DNA of 31,992 nucleotides from Bigelowiella natans CCMP2755 (lineage: Eukaryota > Cercozoa > Chlorarachniophyceae). The number at the start of each line of letters is the position of its first letter. Position 1 is the stretch's first letter. The stretch spans positions 20,001 to 51,992 of the forward strand of contig ADNK01003021.1 of assembly GCA_000320545.1 (NCBI GenBank), read 5' to 3'. The translations under genes were made by a program, and so were the position numbers. Under the pieces are notes generated by a model that was not told the DNA's origin, did no database searches, and worked only from the letters and a program-made list of their open reading frames with translations. Shown one piece after another: positions 31,765 to 31,992 of this stretch.

Positions 31765-31992
31765 AAGTAGTAGTAGTGGTAGTAGAAGTAGTAGTAGTGG
31801 TAGTAGTAGTGCTATTTGTAATGATGATGATGGTGGTGATGATGATGATGATGAGTGGAAATTTCATGCTATCGAGTAGTTGTAATACTGGAAATGATTA
31901 TTTTTCATCGGAAAGACCGACATCATGTCTTCATTATCCCCCATCATCGCACTATGAAATCCGTGTGACACGTCGCATTAAACACTACCACG
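31583..31992. other. Intron of ABC gene, no further exon found
   Basis: This follows the phase-1 donor at 31582. It holds GTT (about 31626-31657), a perfect 22-bp tandem duplication (31651-31694), AGT (about 31731-31800) and GAT (about 31822-31855) repeats. I see no segment that continues the nucleotide-binding domain, so the next exon probably lies outside the window. Confidence 0.75.
31651..31694. repeat. Perfect 22-bp tandem duplication
   Basis: Bases 31651-31672 and 31673-31694 are identical 22-mers starting tgttgttctcatcgtcgtga, at the edge of a GTT microsatellite. Likely slippage. Confidence 0.95.

Overview
This is nuclear DNA from a eukaryote. There are no bacterial-style operons. The genes are broken into many short exons (30-440 bp in most genes) with GT..AG borders, and almost every intron and spacer carries di-, tri- or mononucleotide repeats. 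The gene content is a plant/alga-type C2 plus class-3 lipase, a bacterial-type translation initiation factor IF-2 with a presequence, an SLC49/FLVCR-like transporter and a TAP-like ABC transporter. This would fit a protist or alga, and a photosynthetic stramenopile is my guess, but nothing here proves the lineage. All gene models were built by hand, chaining open segments by splice phase and family motifs. Internal exons whose phases agree are reliable; first exons are mostly unresolved.

Layout. 1-1175: 3' flank, no gene seen. 1176-7416 (-): a lipase gene of at least 16 exons, with an N-terminal C2-like region, a linker, and a class-3 lipase domain holding a second, nested C2 domain. 7417-9325: no convincing gene; contains a short hairpin and an AT-rich minisatellite. 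9326-10906 (+): an intronless gene for a single-pass membrane protein with a long Gln/Pro/Ala-rich tail. 10907-12330: spacer between two convergent genes, unusually rich in short palindromes such as GCATGC. 12331-16190 (-): a complete five-exon IF-2 gene (937 codons, all phases close), probably mitochondrial. 16191-17493: spacer. 17494-23579 (-): a gene of about 20 tiny exons for a 12-helix major facilitator protein of the SLC49/FLVCR type; it is almost invisible to simple ORF calling. 23580-25080: a probable divergent promoter region. 25081-31582 (+): sixteen exons of an ABCB/TAP-type transporter that runs off the right edge before the ABC signature and Walker B motifs.

The five genes do not form an obvious pathway. 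Two transporters lie head to head, a membrane-associated lipase lies at the left, and an organelle translation factor lies between. I found no dedicated new system such as a defence island, CRISPR array or gene cluster. The most interesting points are architectural: a C2 domain nested in a lipase catalytic domain, an Asp-to-Asn change in the IF-2 P-loop, a highly fragmented divergent SLC49 gene, and microsatellites abutting splice sites.
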